30,979 nt of DNA from JBFMDU01 sp034431935 (lineage in GTDB: Bacteria > Chloroflexota > Dehalococcoidia > GIF9 > JBFMDU01), in the NCBI GenBank assembly GCA_034431935.1, contig DAOUCU010000074.1:1-30979 (forward strand), written 5' to 3'. The notes below the pieces were generated by a model, which was not told the DNA's origin, searched no databases, and worked only from the letters and a program-made list of their open reading frames with translations. Every line of letters starts with the position of its first letter. Positions within the stretch are counted from its first letter, which is position 1. Position numbers and translations under genes: made by a program. Of the stretch, positions 14,846-23,458 are shown piece after piece.

Positions 14846-16284
14846 TGGGTGGCATCAAGTTCGGTACAGACGGGTGGCGTGCCGTTATCGCCGAGGATTT
14901 CACCTTCGATAACGTGCGTATCTGTGCCCAGGCGGTGGCCGACTATCTGATACAGATGGGTACGGTGGAGCGTGGTGTGGTGGTTGGCTATGACACCAGA
15001 TTCTCCTCCGAGAGTTTTGCCTTAGCCACCGCGGAGGTGCTGGCTGGTAATAGTGTAAGGGTTTTTCTCTGCACGCATCCGACGCCAACGCCGGTAGTTA
15101 GCCACGCCGTCACCGTGATGAAGGCAGCGGGTGGTATCATCATTACGGCCTCCCACAATCCGGCGAAATATAACGGGTTCAAGTATAAATCGCAGGATGG
15201 GGCCAGTGCGCCGACAGAGACAATCGAGGCGCTGGAGAAAAACGTGGCTGCAGTTGTCGCCGGTGCCGGGCCTAAGGTTTTGTCTGCTGGTGAGGCAATA
15301 AAGCAGGGCCTCATCGTGGACCACGATGCCGACCCGCCCTATATGACCGATGTTGGCCGGCTGGTTGACCTCGAAGGTATCCGGCAGTCGGGGCTGAAGA
15401 TTGTTTATGATGCAATGTATGGCGCTGGCGCTGGCTATTTTCACCGGTTTTTGCAGGGCGGCAACGTCAATCTGGTCGAAATAAACGGCGAGCGGAACCC
15501 GTCCTTTCCGGGTATCAACCCGGAGCCGATAGCACGGAACCTGGGCAAATTGTGCCGCCTGGTGGTCGAGCAAAAAGCTAACGTGGGGCTGGCTTCCGAT
15601 GGTGACGCCGACCGCATCGGCATCGTGGATGAGAACGGCGTTTTTCTTAATCAGCTTCAGGTGTTTGCACTTCTGGCACTGTATGTTCTCGAGGTGCGGC
15701 GGGATCGCGGGCCGATTGTGAAGACGGTGACCTCCAGCGCCATGCTCAATAAGCTCGGCGAGTTATACGGTGTCAAGGTCTTCGAAACCCCGGTGGGTTT
15801 CAAGTATGTGGCCCCGGTAATGTTGAGAGAGAACGCTTCCATTGGAGGCGAGGAGAGCGGTGGCTACGGCTTCCGCGGGCATGTCCCGGAGCGGGACAGT
15901 TTCGTGGCCGGGCTGTATTTCCTGGACTTCATGGTCAAGACGGGCAAGACGCCGTCACAGCTCTTGAAGTGGCTTTACAGTAAAGTCGGGCCGCACTTCT
16001 ATGACCGAAACGACTATGCCTTATCGTGGGAAGACCGCCGTCAGTTTGTTGCCAGTATGGACAAGGCCCCTCCGGGAATAATCGCTGGCAGGCCGGTTGC
16101 CAGGCTCGACACCGGTGACGGATACCGTTTTATCTTCGACGACGGTTCATGGCTTCTACTGCGTTTTTCCGGTACAGAGCCGCTTATCCGCATTTATGCC
16201 GAGGCGGACAGTCCGGACAGGGTAAAGAGCTATCTGGCGGCCGGCAGAAAACTGCTCGGAATTGACGGAATGACTTCTCACTGA
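14845..16284 (+). CDS. Phosphoglucomutase/phosphomannomutase
   Basis: An alpha-D-phosphohexomutase of 479 residues interconverting hexose 6- and 1-phosphates. The active-site phosphoserine is Ser103 in TASHNP. The metal loop is DGDADR (residues 252-257), the sugar-binding loop GGEESGGYGF, and the C-terminal phosphate loop FSGTEPLIRIY. Sequence alone does not settle glucose versus mannose preference; EESGGYGF is of the type in which the substrate may be either. The start ATG 14845 shares a base with the metK stop. Next comes a phosphoglucose/phosphomannose isomerase, so the pair links fructose-6-phosphate to activated sugar precursors for surface polysaccharide or compatible-solute synthesis. 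Confidence 0.92.
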   Translation: MGGIKFGTDGWRAVIAEDFTFDNVRICAQAVADYLIQMGTVERGVVVGYDTRFSSESFALATAEVLAGNSVRVFLCTHPTPTPVVSHAVTVMKAAGGIIITASHNPAKYNGFKYKSQDGASAPTETIEALEKNVAAVVAGAGPKVLSAGEAIKQGLIVDHDADPPYMTDVGRLVDLEGIRQSGLKIVYDAMYGAGAGYFHRFLQGGNVNLVEINGERNPSFPGINPEPIARNLGKLCRLVVEQKANVGLASDGDADRIGIVDENGVFLNQLQVFALLALYVLEVRRDRGPIVKTVTSSAMLNKLGELYGVKVFETPVGFKYVAPVMLRENASIGGEESGGYGFRGHVPERDSFVAGLYFLDFMVKTGKTPSQLLKWLYSKVGPHFYDRNDYALSWEDRRQFVASMDKAPPGIIAGRPVARLDTGDGYRFIFDDGSWLLLRFSGTEPLIRIYAEADSPDRVKSYLAAGRKLLGIDGMTSH

Positions 16285-16305
16285 GGGATTGCCAGGGAAT
16301 GGGGA

Positions 16306-17364
16306 ATGACATCTAGTCTTGACCGGTACAGTACTTACGAAAGGCTTGACACACAGGGGATGGGAGGGCACCTCTCCGGTTTTCCGGCACAGTGTCGACG
16401 CGCCTGGCAGCGGGCATGTCAATTTGATCTGCCGGCAGAGTACCGCGGGGTAAATCGGATCGTTGTGCTTGGAATGGGGGGGTCGGCCATAGGTGCGGAC
16501 CTTGTGGGTGGGTTGGTGCTGCAGGGAAAGGCCTCGGTTACGGTGGTCAGAAGCTATACTCTGCCATTCAGGGTTGACCGCCGGACGCTGGTTGTAGCTT
16601 CCAGCTACTCGGGGATGACGGAAGAAACGCTTTCTGGTTTTGCCGAGGCACTCAAATTGGACTGTCCGAAACTGGTAATAACCACGGGTGGGGAGCTGGC
16701 CATGATGGCGGAACAAAGTGGCGTGGCGGTATTCAAGATTGACTATGAAGCGCCGCCGAGGGCGGCGCTGGCCTGGAGTCTGGTGCCGCTGTTGGTCTTT
16801 TTGCATCGGCTTGGTCTGGTAGCGGATAACGATGCCCGGATGGATGCTGTTGCCAAGCTGCTTGATGCAGTTGCGGCCCGGTGCGGAACGGAGTCAGTGG
16901 TTGCTACCAACCCGGCCAAGCTGCTGGCCAGGCGGTTGCATGGCCGGCTGGTGGTAGTGTATGGAGCGGGTTTTCTTACAGCAGTAGCCCAGCGCTGGAA
17001 AACCCAGATAAACGAGAACTCTAAAAGCTGGGCTTTTTATGAGGCCTTTTCGGAGTTAAATCATAATGCTATTGAAGGCTATCGGTATCCAGAAGGGGTG
17101 AGAAGAGTTGTCTCGGTGATTATGTTGTGGTCGCCGTTCCTCGACCAGCGGCTGGAGCGGCGGTATCAGGTGACTGCTGATATCCTGCGGCGGTCGAGGG
17201 TAAAACATGAGATGGTGGAAGGACAGGGGAACGGCCGATTAGGCCATATGATGAGCCTTGTTTATCTGGGTGACTGGGTCAGCTACTATCTGGCGATGCT
17301 GAACGGGGTCGACCCGTCGCCGGTTGAGCGTATTGCCTACCTCAAGAAGCGCCTTTCCACCTAG
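16306..17364 (+). CDS. Bifunctional phosphoglucose/phosphomannose isomerase
   Basis: A 352-residue SIS-domain enzyme interconverting fructose-6-phosphate with glucose- or mannose-6-phosphate. The first SIS domain has VVLGMGGSAIGADL, then SYSGMTEETL. The catalytic region carries ELNHNAIEGY, and a late His and Tyr lie in RLGHMMSLVYLGDWVSYY. This is the PGI/PMI family of archaea, Chloroflexota and actinobacteria rather than classic Pgi. Start ATG 16306 has a GGGGA just upstream. It lies 21 bp after the phosphomutase gene and 24 bp before the nuclease gene, so it is probably in the same operon. Confidence 0.9.
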   Translation: MTSSLDRYSTYERLDTQGMGGHLSGFPAQCRRAWQRACQFDLPAEYRGVNRIVVLGMGGSAIGADLVGGLVLQGKASVTVVRSYTLPFRVDRRTLVVASSYSGMTEETLSGFAEALKLDCPKLVITTGGELAMMAEQSGVAVFKIDYEAPPRAALAWSLVPLLVFLHRLGLVADNDARMDAVAKLLDAVAARCGTESVVATNPAKLLARRLHGRLVVVYGAGFLTAVAQRWKTQINENSKSWAFYEAFSELNHNAIEGYRYPEGVRRVVSVIMLWSPFLDQRLERRYQVTADILRRSRVKHEMVEGQGNGRLGHMMSLVYLGDWVSYYLAMLNGVDPSPVERIAYLKKRLST

Positions 17365-17388
17365 AGTCAAGGCCGGAAGGGTAGCACC

Positions 17389-17922
17389 GTGGGCGAGCCG
17401 ATCAACGAAGCTTACCTTGATATTGAAACCACCGGTCTGTCGTTTGATTACGACTACGTGACGGTGGTCGGTATATCCCGCGGCAGTAACCGCAACCGGG
17501 AACTCGATCAATTTGTCAGTCCGGACATCTCAGCCCACAGGATTCTGCAGTCGCTGAAGGGCGTTCAGGTTGTTTACACCTTTGCGGGTAGTGAGTTTGA
17601 CCTTCCGTTTCTCAAGCGGCATTATGGCATTGACCTGAAAAGCGATTTCAGACATCGCGATTTGAGATGCCAGTGCCGGGAGCGGAACTTGCGTGGTGGG
17701 TTAAAGGCGGTGGAGCGCCAACTCGGGATATGCCGCGTCAGGCCCGATGTTGATGGCTACGAGGCGGTGAGGTTGTGGTGGCGCTACCGCAATCATCACG
17801 ATTACGCGGCATTGCGGGTGCTCTTGGATTACAATAGAGAGGACGTGCTAAACTTGAAGATCTTGAAACAATTGCTGGCCAACCTTGGGCCGGTGATTTG
17901 CCTGAAGGGGCGGTCTTTGTAG
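17389..17922 (+). CDS. RNase H-like DEDD exonuclease domain protein
   Basis: A 177-residue protein of the YprB/RNase_H_2 group (DnaQ-like fold). The acidic residues expected for a two-metal nuclease are seen: Asp and Glu in YLDIETTGLS, Asp in TFAGSEFDLPFLKRHYG, and Asp in YNREDVLNLKIL. It is a stand-alone domain, without the TPR part of YprB or the helicase found in longer relatives. Substrate unknown. Start is GTG 17389, preceded by GGAAGGG. A weaker reading would be an inactive nuclease, but all acidic positions are kept. DAHP synthase starts 35 bp after its stop, a link that seems to be of convenience. Confidence 0.8.
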   Translation: MGEPINEAYLDIETTGLSFDYDYVTVVGISRGSNRNRELDQFVSPDISAHRILQSLKGVQVVYTFAGSEFDLPFLKRHYGIDLKSDFRHRDLRCQCRERNLRGGLKAVERQLGICRVRPDVDGYEAVRLWWRYRNHHDYAALRVLLDYNREDVLNLKILKQLLANLGPVICLKGRSL

Positions 17923-17957
17923 GGTATAGGGCTGAATCAACTGATGAGGTATCGAGC

Positions 17958-18974
17958 ATGATTGTAGAAATGAGGAAGGGGGTTACAGCGGAGGAGATTG
18001 ACGTCGTTAAGCAGCGGGCCAAGTCGCTGGGCCTGGGCGTTCAGTTGAATCTTGGTACGGACAAAGTGGTAATCGCCATTCTTGGGGGTAATACCGGTCA
18101 GATTGCCACGGATATTTTCGCTGTCTTGCCCGGGGTAGAGAGTGTTTCCCGCATTATGAAGCCTTACAAACTGGCTTCACGCGAATTCCGGTCGCAGGAC
18201 AGCATCGTTTCCGTTGGTGGCGTTGAGGTCGGAGGGAGAAAAGTGGTAGTCATGGCCGGACCGTGTGCGGTTGAGAGTGAGGGGCAAATGATAGAATCGG
18301 CCAGGATAGTGAAGGAGGCGGGGGCAGTGATCCTCCGCGGTGGAGCTTACAAGCCTCGGACATCACCTTTTGCCTTTCAGGGTTTGCAGAAGGCGGGACT
18401 GGAACTTTTGGCCAAGGTCAGGGACCAGTTCAAAATGCCGGTGGTTACTGAAGTGGTGGACACGCATGATGTCCAGCTCGTATCGAAATACGCCGATATC
18501 CTGCAGGTCGGCGCCCGCAATATGCAGAACTTCACGCTGCTTAGCGAAATCGGAATGAAAGGCTGCCCCGTGGTTTTGAAACGCGGGTTTTCGGCTACAA
18601 TAGCCGAGTGGCTGACAGCGGCAGACTACCTTCTGGCCGAAGGTAACCATCAGGTTATCCTGTGTGAGCGCGGTATACGAACTTTCGAGACCACGGCGCG
18701 CTTTTCGCTTGACATAACGGCGATACCTGTGATAAAGAAATCGAGTCATTTGCCGGTGATTGTGGACCCGAGCCATGCTGCGGGGCATTTTGCACTGGTG
18801 CCGGCAATAGCCAGGGCGGCAATTGCCGCCGGCGCTGATGGCTTACTGATTGAGGTGCATCCTAATCCCAAGGAAGCTCTGGTGGACGGTCTGCAGTCGC
18901 TCAGCCCTTCGGACTTCACACGGCTCATGAAAGAGCTGCGCCAGGTAGCGGAATCGGTGGGCCGTAGCATCTGA
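17958..18974 (+). CDS. aroF: 3-deoxy-D-arabino-heptulosonate-7-phosphate synthase (type I beta)
   Basis: First step of the shikimate pathway: phosphoenolpyruvate plus erythrose-4-phosphate to DAHP. It has 338 residues. Residues 1-75 are a ferredoxin-like regulatory domain (MIVEMRKGVTAEEIDVVKQR) as in the Thermotoga enzyme, where it mediates Phe/Tyr feedback. The barrel follows with VMAGPCAVESEGQM (metal Cys), ILRGGAYKPRTSPFAFQGL, and a late VDPSHAAGH that carries a metal His. Start ATG 17958 is chosen because the regulatory domain begins there, with GAGG eleven bases upstream; the frame remains open into the nuclease gene. It supplies the pathway that ends in pheA at the left of the window. 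Confidence 0.95.
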   Translation: MIVEMRKGVTAEEIDVVKQRAKSLGLGVQLNLGTDKVVIAILGGNTGQIATDIFAVLPGVESVSRIMKPYKLASREFRSQDSIVSVGGVEVGGRKVVVMAGPCAVESEGQMIESARIVKEAGAVILRGGAYKPRTSPFAFQGLQKAGLELLAKVRDQFKMPVVTEVVDTHDVQLVSKYADILQVGARNMQNFTLLSEIGMKGCPVVLKRGFSATIAEWLTAADYLLAEGNHQVILCERGIRTFETTARFSLDITAIPVIKKSSHLPVIVDPSHAAGHFALVPAIARAAIAAGADGLLIEVHPNPKEALVDGLQSLSPSDFTRLMKELRQVAESVGRSI

Positions 18975-19060
18975 GCGTGTTTGGGGCATCGGGCGCGATA
19001 ATACAGCTTAAATATCACTTTCTTCCACATCCCTACTCAAGATGAAAGGAAAGGAGAGAG

Positions 19061-19564
19061 ATGTCGAATACCACGGATAATCTTAAGGCGGCGTTTGCGG
19101 GGGAAAGCCAGGCGAACCGTAAATACCTTTTCTTCGCGGATAAAGCTGAAGAAGAAGGATTAAAGCAGGTAGCGCGGCTTTTCCGGGCGGCGGCGGATGC
19201 CGAAACGGTGCATGCGCGGGCGCATCTGAGAGTGCTCGGTGGTGTCAGGAGCACCAGAGAGAACCTGCAGGCGGCCATTGAGGGTGAGGGTTATGAGTTT
19301 ACCAAGATGTATCCCGAATTCATCAGGCAGGCTGAGTTGGAGGGAAATGTTGCCGCCAAACGCAGTTTCGAGCTGGCAAATCAGGTTGAGAAAATACACC
19401 ACGAGCTGTATTCGAAAGTGTTCGCGGCGGTTCGTGACGGGAAGTCACCGGCCGAACAGGCGGTTTACGTCTGCCAGGTATGCGGCATGACGGTGGAAGG
19501 AGAACCGCCTGATAAATGCCCGGTCTGCGGTTCGCCCAAGAAACAGTTTAAACGCATCGACTAG
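19061..19564 (+). CDS. rbr: Rubrerythrin
   Basis: A non-haem iron peroxidase that removes hydrogen peroxide in anaerobes. It has 167 residues. Residues 1-135 form a ferritin-like four-helix bundle with diiron ligands of the type AGESQANRKY, DAETVHARAHL, YPEFIRQAE and EKIHHELY. Residues about 138-165 form a rubredoxin-like site with CQVCG and CPVCG. A strong ribosome binding site (AAAGGAGAG) precedes ATG 19061. An 86-bp gap separates it from aroF; it contains AT-rich stretches but no promoter that I can call with confidence. The presence of this gene supports an anaerobic lifestyle. Confidence 0.96.
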   Translation: MSNTTDNLKAAFAGESQANRKYLFFADKAEEEGLKQVARLFRAAADAETVHARAHLRVLGGVRSTRENLQAAIEGEGYEFTKMYPEFIRQAELEGNVAAKRSFELANQVEKIHHELYSKVFAAVRDGKSPAEQAVYVCQVCGMTVEGEPPDKCPVCGSPKKQFKRID

Positions 19565-19662
19565 TCTTCGCACGATGCTCCTCTTTTGTTTAGAGTGAGG
19601 CGGCTAAACTGGTGTGGGCCGGTGTTCTTCGAGTCTATGATAGTGCGAAGGGAGATGTTCGT

Positions 19663-19845
19663 ATGGCTGAGATGAATGAGGCGCTGGATAACGAGATACG
19701 GAAATCGCTGGTGAACGGGAAAATACCGTGCGCGGTGGCCTTCCGCATTGCCAGGGATCTGAAGATATCGCCAAAGCAGGTTGGGGATGCCTGTAACCGG
19801 CTCAAGATCAAGATCAGCAGTTGCCAGCTCGGTTGTTTTCCGTAG
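19663..19845 (+). CDS. Small conserved-looking Cys-containing protein, possible helix-turn-helix
   Basis: A 60-residue protein beginning MAEMNEALDNEIRKSL. The frame is open upstream to an ATG at 19612, but AAGGGAG at 19648-19654, eight bases before ATG 19663, marks the start. The middle, IPCAVAFRIARDLKISPKQV, then GDACNRLKIKI, looks like a helix-turn-helix in which a conserved Cys lies at the start of the first helix. The C-terminus is SSCQLGCFP. I recall similar short proteins with a PCAVAF...CQLG pattern in anaerobes, but no function is known to me. Cysteines at both ends may bind metal or form a redox switch. It lies just after rubrerythrin and before a terminator-like hairpin. Confidence 0.72.
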   Translation: MAEMNEALDNEIRKSLVNGKIPCAVAFRIARDLKISPKQVGDACNRLKIKISSCQLGCFP

Positions 19846-19867
19846 AATTAGTGGCTGGTGGGGGAAA

Positions 19868-19899
19868 TGAAGGGCGCGGCCGCCTAACCGCGCCCTTCA
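19868..19899 (+). terminator. Rho-independent terminator-like hairpin
   Basis: A perfect 12-bp stem (TGAAGGGCGCGG at 19868-19879 with CCGCGCCCTTCA at 19888-19899) and an 8-base loop. It is followed by a T-rich but interrupted tract (CTGTTGTTGGTTCCTGTTT). It lies 22 bases after the small Cys protein gene and should end that transcript. The tail is not a pure T-run, so termination may be partial. Confidence 0.75.
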
Positions 19900-19967
19900 C
19901 TGTTGTTGGTTCCTGTTTCTACCGTGTAATTCCGCCATCGGCCATTGACGAGCTTATACCAATACCG

Positions 19968-19994
19968 TTGTGTCTAATTTCTTTCTGATATAAT
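19968..19994 (+). promoter_or_regulatory. Extended -10 promoter for the surface protein gene
   Basis: TGATATAAT at 19986-19994 is a perfect -10 hexamer with an extended TG. A poor -35 (TTGTGT, 19968-19973) lies 15 bases upstream, which an extended -10 can tolerate. The predicted start of transcription is near 20001, giving a leader of about 70 bases before GTG 20069. The stretch between hairpin and promoter shows nothing else. Confidence 0.6.
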
Positions 19995-20068
19995 AGCGGC
20001 CAATTTCAACGGGGGTCGTATTCTACGAGGAGTCCGGGTGACGTGATTATCATAATGGCTTAGTTGCT

Positions 20069-23000
20069 GTGTCAGGGCATCCTAGACGAACCCAAGCTAC
20101 TCTCGCCGTCTGTGTGTCCGTTATTACGCTGATATCGCTGGTTCCTCTTAATGTGGCAGAGCCAGCGGCGGCAGCAGTCGGACAGCTTTCGTGGGGTGTC
20201 CTGGAGACGCCGGGTACTGACCCTTTTTCGGTGGTTTCACCATCCGAAGCCAACCAGTTTGCACTTTTTACTGACTTCAACGGTAACACGACTGTTTATC
20301 TTACCGATATCCCCGGTGGCCGGGTGCTCAAGTCAGTCAACGGAGGGGCGAGCTGGATTAGTGTGGGGTCTTACCTTGTGGCTGCAGGGGCTGGTCTCCC
20401 CGCATATATGCTCGCCGTGGCCCCGGATGATGGTAACTTAGTTGTTGCGGTAACTAACGGTCGGAAGCGGGTTTATTATTCGATAGATGGGGGGGCGAAT
20501 TGGGCAACTACCAGGCTTGAAAACCTTGTGCCGCCGCTCGGCGCCAATGAGCAAATTTCCGGAATTGAAATATCACCGAACTATTCAGTAGCCAGTGGAA
20601 ATGCTCGTGATATAGTTATTTGTACCCGGGACAGCACCCCGGGGCCGGGCAGGATCCTGCTGTTACAGCTTCTACCTCTCGGTATCGACGTCTGGAAGGA
20701 TCAGCTGGCGCCGCTCCAGGGCTACAGCAGCATCAGGCTTTCTCCGAATTACGCCGGCGATGCCTCACTGGTTGCCATCGGCTCCAATGCAGCCGATACC
20801 TTCGTGAATATCGGCGTTCGAGATTTTACTACTAACACGAGCAGGTGGAATGCGGCTGTGACGTCGAACTGGCCGGTGGATGTCACCGGAGCGCTGCCCG
20901 GTCCTGACTGGGACCAGTTGATAACGTCGGATATCGTACTTCCGAGCGACTTCTACGGGCAGACAAGCTATTATCGGCGTTTTTACATCTGTTTTGACGA
21001 CAACAATGCTACGGGACGGGCTAACGTTTACTATGTTGACAACTATACCGTATACGCGCTCGATTTTCCCGACCCGAGGCCATATTCGCTGGCGGGGAAT
21101 GGGGCTTACTGGAATATGGAATTGATGTGCAGTCCTGTGAGCGGCGCTTCACTCGATGGTATGGTGCCGGTGTTTTATTGCGCCTATCCGTCACCATCAG
21201 GTGGTACCGTCTGGACGACGCCGTATAAGTATCCATCCGGTGCCTTCGGCTCAACCCAGTCTCGGGCCCTGGTGAGATGGACGGCGGACGGCGGCAAGGT
21301 TTACGCCGCGAGTTTTTCGACTCTTGCGATTGACAGTGCCGCCTCATGGTACGCGGCAGTAAACTGGATGACGGGAACCGCCAATGATGAGTCGGCCCTG
21401 TCGGTTAGCACTGATGACGGCATGGTCTGGAATCAGGTCGGTTATATTGACACCACCATTAGCGGTCTTAACGACTTGGCGGTGGCTCCTAACGGGAGTA
21501 CAGCTTACATTACCAGTTGGAACGCCGGTATCAATCTGGAGAGTATCTGGCGGACGAGGAGCCTGCCGCTGGGCGATATCTGGGAACGGGTGCGGTGCGT
21601 CCCGAGCACTATTAACCAGCCGGTGGTCAGGCTGGCCCCCGAATCGTTGGACGGTTCGCTGGTGTTTTGGGCTGATGTTGGCGGGAGGAGAGTCCAGAGG
21701 TCACAGGACGCCGGACAGACGTGGCAGGACACCCAGTCGCGTTTGAATGTTCAGGATATAGCGGTAGTGAATGCGTACAGTGCCTATGTGCTTCAAAATG
21801 ACGGCAGGATAAGCAAGGGTAGTATGAGTTACTATAACAGCGATATCTGGGTCTGGGGAAATCCGGTTCCTACCGGCATTGATGTTGGTCATACGATAGC
21901 AGTGCAGGGCAGTACCGTGATTGTTGGCGGTTCATTGGGAAGTCGGGTAGCTTATTCTCTGGACGGCGGTAACAGTTTTCAGGTTACTCCTGTGTTGCCT
22001 ACCGTCGGTAATCAGCATGTCGCCATTGATCCGGCTTTCTACGAGACACGGACTGTCTATGTCGCTGATGATAGTCCGGGTGGCCAGATTTATCGCTGGC
22101 GCATAGGTAACAGCTGGGACTGGAACAACGAGGTTATTTCGGCTTCGGTGGGGCCCCGTTTCGGCATCGTGGTTACCTCTGAAACTACTCAGTTCGGACC
22201 GGCACTGTACTGCGCCAAATCTCTCATAGGGGGATGGGTGGTTGAGCGGACGCTATATCCGAGGTTGTCTTCGTCTAAAGATGTCCGTCAGTCCTGGGAC
22301 TATCTGACCAGTGGTCTTCCATTCCCGGTGGCCTTTGCTTCAGAGCCTTCGGCATTGAAAATATCAGGTACCTCACCGGATGTCGTGATATGGGCAGTTG
22401 ATACTTCGGCAGCTAACCGATTGCTGGCCTTTAACGACTCGATGACTCTAGATTCGCCGGTTGTCGTGGCTCCGAGGTCCGATGAGAAAACGGGTGCGGT
22501 CAACATTCCAATTGCCCCGAACGGATTCAATGCTCCTTTCGGTCTGAGATGGGACACGGTGAGGACATCGTCCGAGTACGAGGTACAGATTGCGACGCGA
22601 CCGGACTTCTCAGATATGGTGGCTTCAGCACCCTGGGTGCCTCCGGGGCCTCCTTTCTTCGTCCCGGTCAATCCCGAACAGCCGAGCTGGCTGGTGGGTG
22701 CGGGCACGTTGATGGCGGGGCAGGTATATTATGCGAGGGTGCGTGTCCGGCGGGTGGCTTCAGGGCAGGTGATAAGAACCGTGTGGTCCCCGGTATATAG
22801 ACTGATGCTCCAGCAACAGCTTCCAGTCGGCGCAAATTATGCCGGTCCGCGTGCGGTGTCTCCGAGGGCCGGGGCTCAAGACCAGAGAGTGGAAGATGTA
22901 GTCTTCAGCTGGTCGCCGGTGTCAAATGCTACTGGGTACAGTTTCCTCCTTGGCAAGGATCCTTCATTCAGCAAACCTCTAATTAGTACCCGGGTGGCTG

Positions 23001-23296
23001 GCACCACTTTTGTCTACACCGGTATCCTCGATTACGGCACAACCTACTTTTGGCAGGTGTGGGCAACTGAGCCGGCATCGAGTGAGAAGAGTCCGGTTTT
23101 CATGTTTACCACTGCTGAGCGGCATGAGTTCAGTCAGGTGACGGAGATAGTTGTCCCTCCGGTCCCATCGCCAATCGTGGTGGTGATGCCGGCGGAGGAT
23201 GGGGGTGTGCCGTCATGGGCCTGGGTACTGGGTGGGGTCTGCAGCTTGCTTGTAGTTGTAGTAATTGCCGCTGCGGTTTTGGCCGGGCGCCGCTGA
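20069..23296 (+). CDS. Large secreted, membrane-anchored BNR/FN3-type surface protein
   Basis: A 1075-residue protein. A signal peptide is visible: basic HPRRTQ, then a hydrophobic stretch (LAVCVSVITLISLVPL) and an Ala-rich cleavage region near residue 35. Five Asp-box (BNR) motifs of the form S-x-D-x-G-x-x-W are seen near residues 89 (SVNGGASW), 138 (SIDGGANW), 447 (STDDGMVW), 545 (SQDAGQTW) and 630 (SLDGGNSF), suggesting one or two beta-propellers. Two FN3/Ig-like stretches follow (about 815-910 and 925-1010, each with YxVQIATRPDF or YSFLLGKDPSF type strands). A Pro/Val linker and a C-terminal helix ending in GRR anchor it. No glycosidase catalytic set is evident, so a structural or binding role is likely. 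The GTG start lacks a nearby ribosome binding site. Confidence 0.82.
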   Translation: MSGHPRRTQATLAVCVSVITLISLVPLNVAEPAAAAVGQLSWGVLETPGTDPFSVVSPSEANQFALFTDFNGNTTVYLTDIPGGRVLKSVNGGASWISVGSYLVAAGAGLPAYMLAVAPDDGNLVVAVTNGRKRVYYSIDGGANWATTRLENLVPPLGANEQISGIEISPNYSVASGNARDIVICTRDSTPGPGRILLLQLLPLGIDVWKDQLAPLQGYSSIRLSPNYAGDASLVAIGSNAADTFVNIGVRDFTTNTSRWNAAVTSNWPVDVTGALPGPDWDQLITSDIVLPSDFYGQTSYYRRFYICFDDNNATGRANVYYVDNYTVYALDFPDPRPYSLAGNGAYWNMELMCSPVSGASLDGMVPVFYCAYPSPSGGTVWTTPYKYPSGAFGSTQSRALVRWTADGGKVYAASFSTLAIDSAASWYAAVNWMTGTANDESALSVSTDDGMVWNQVGYIDTTISGLNDLAVAPNGSTAYITSWNAGINLESIWRTRSLPLGDIWERVRCVPSTINQPVVRLAPESLDGSLVFWADVGGRRVQRSQDAGQTWQDTQSRLNVQDIAVVNAYSAYVLQNDGRISKGSMSYYNSDIWVWGNPVPTGIDVGHTIAVQGSTVIVGGSLGSRVAYSLDGGNSFQVTPVLPTVGNQHVAIDPAFYETRTVYVADDSPGGQIYRWRIGNSWDWNNEVISASVGPRFGIVVTSETTQFGPALYCAKSLIGGWVVERTLYPRLSSSKDVRQSWDYLTSGLPFPVAFASEPSALKISGTSPDVVIWAVDTSAANRLLAFNDSMTLDSPVVVAPRSDEKTGAVNIPIAPNGFNAPFGLRWDTVRTSSEYEVQIATRPDFSDMVASAPWVPPGPPFFVPVNPEQPSWLVGAGTLMAGQVYYARVRVRRVASGQVIRTVWSPVYRLMLQQQLPVGANYAGPRAVSPRAGAQDQRVEDVVFSWSPVSNATGYSFLLGKDPSFSKPLISTRVAGTTFVYTGILDYGTTYFWQVWATEPASSEKSPVFMFTTAERHEFSQVTEIVVPPVPSPIVVVMPAEDGGVPSWAWVLGGVCSLLVVVVIAAAVLAGRR

Positions 23297-23458
23297 TTGT
23301 GGCATCGTCAGGGTTCTTCACTGTTAGCTTCTTGTATGCCGGTGGCAAGGTGTTCGGTCACCCGGTATGGTGATGCTGGCCATCGAGCGGGCTTTGGCGT
23401 CGTGACGGTCTCGCCTGCTCCCGCATGCTTTCAGCCGCAGGAAGTAACCCTGCCTGAA
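23297..23458. other. Intergenic gap between convergent genes
   Basis: A 162-bp stretch between the ends of the surface protein gene and rpsI. It holds no credible gene. An imperfect stem (CCGGTG with CACCCGG, around 23339-23366) has no T-run on either side, so I do not call a terminator for either gene here. Confidence 0.5.

Noticed and set aside
15022..15573. Long open frame on the minus strand within the phosphomutase gene
   Set aside because: It is antisense to a gene with all catalytic motifs intact, and its translation shows no recognisable domain.
16156..16806. 216-codon open frame on the minus strand across the mutase/isomerase junction
   Set aside because: Composition is that of an antisense shadow (rich in Arg, His and Gln), with no motifs; both sense genes are well supported.
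18974..19060. Promoter for rubrerythrin (TTGGGG with GATAAT)
   Set aside because: Spacing of 10 bases is too short and no better pair is visible in the gap.
23339..23366. Stem between the convergent genes
   Set aside because: Six imperfect pairs with a bulge and no T-run on either strand.
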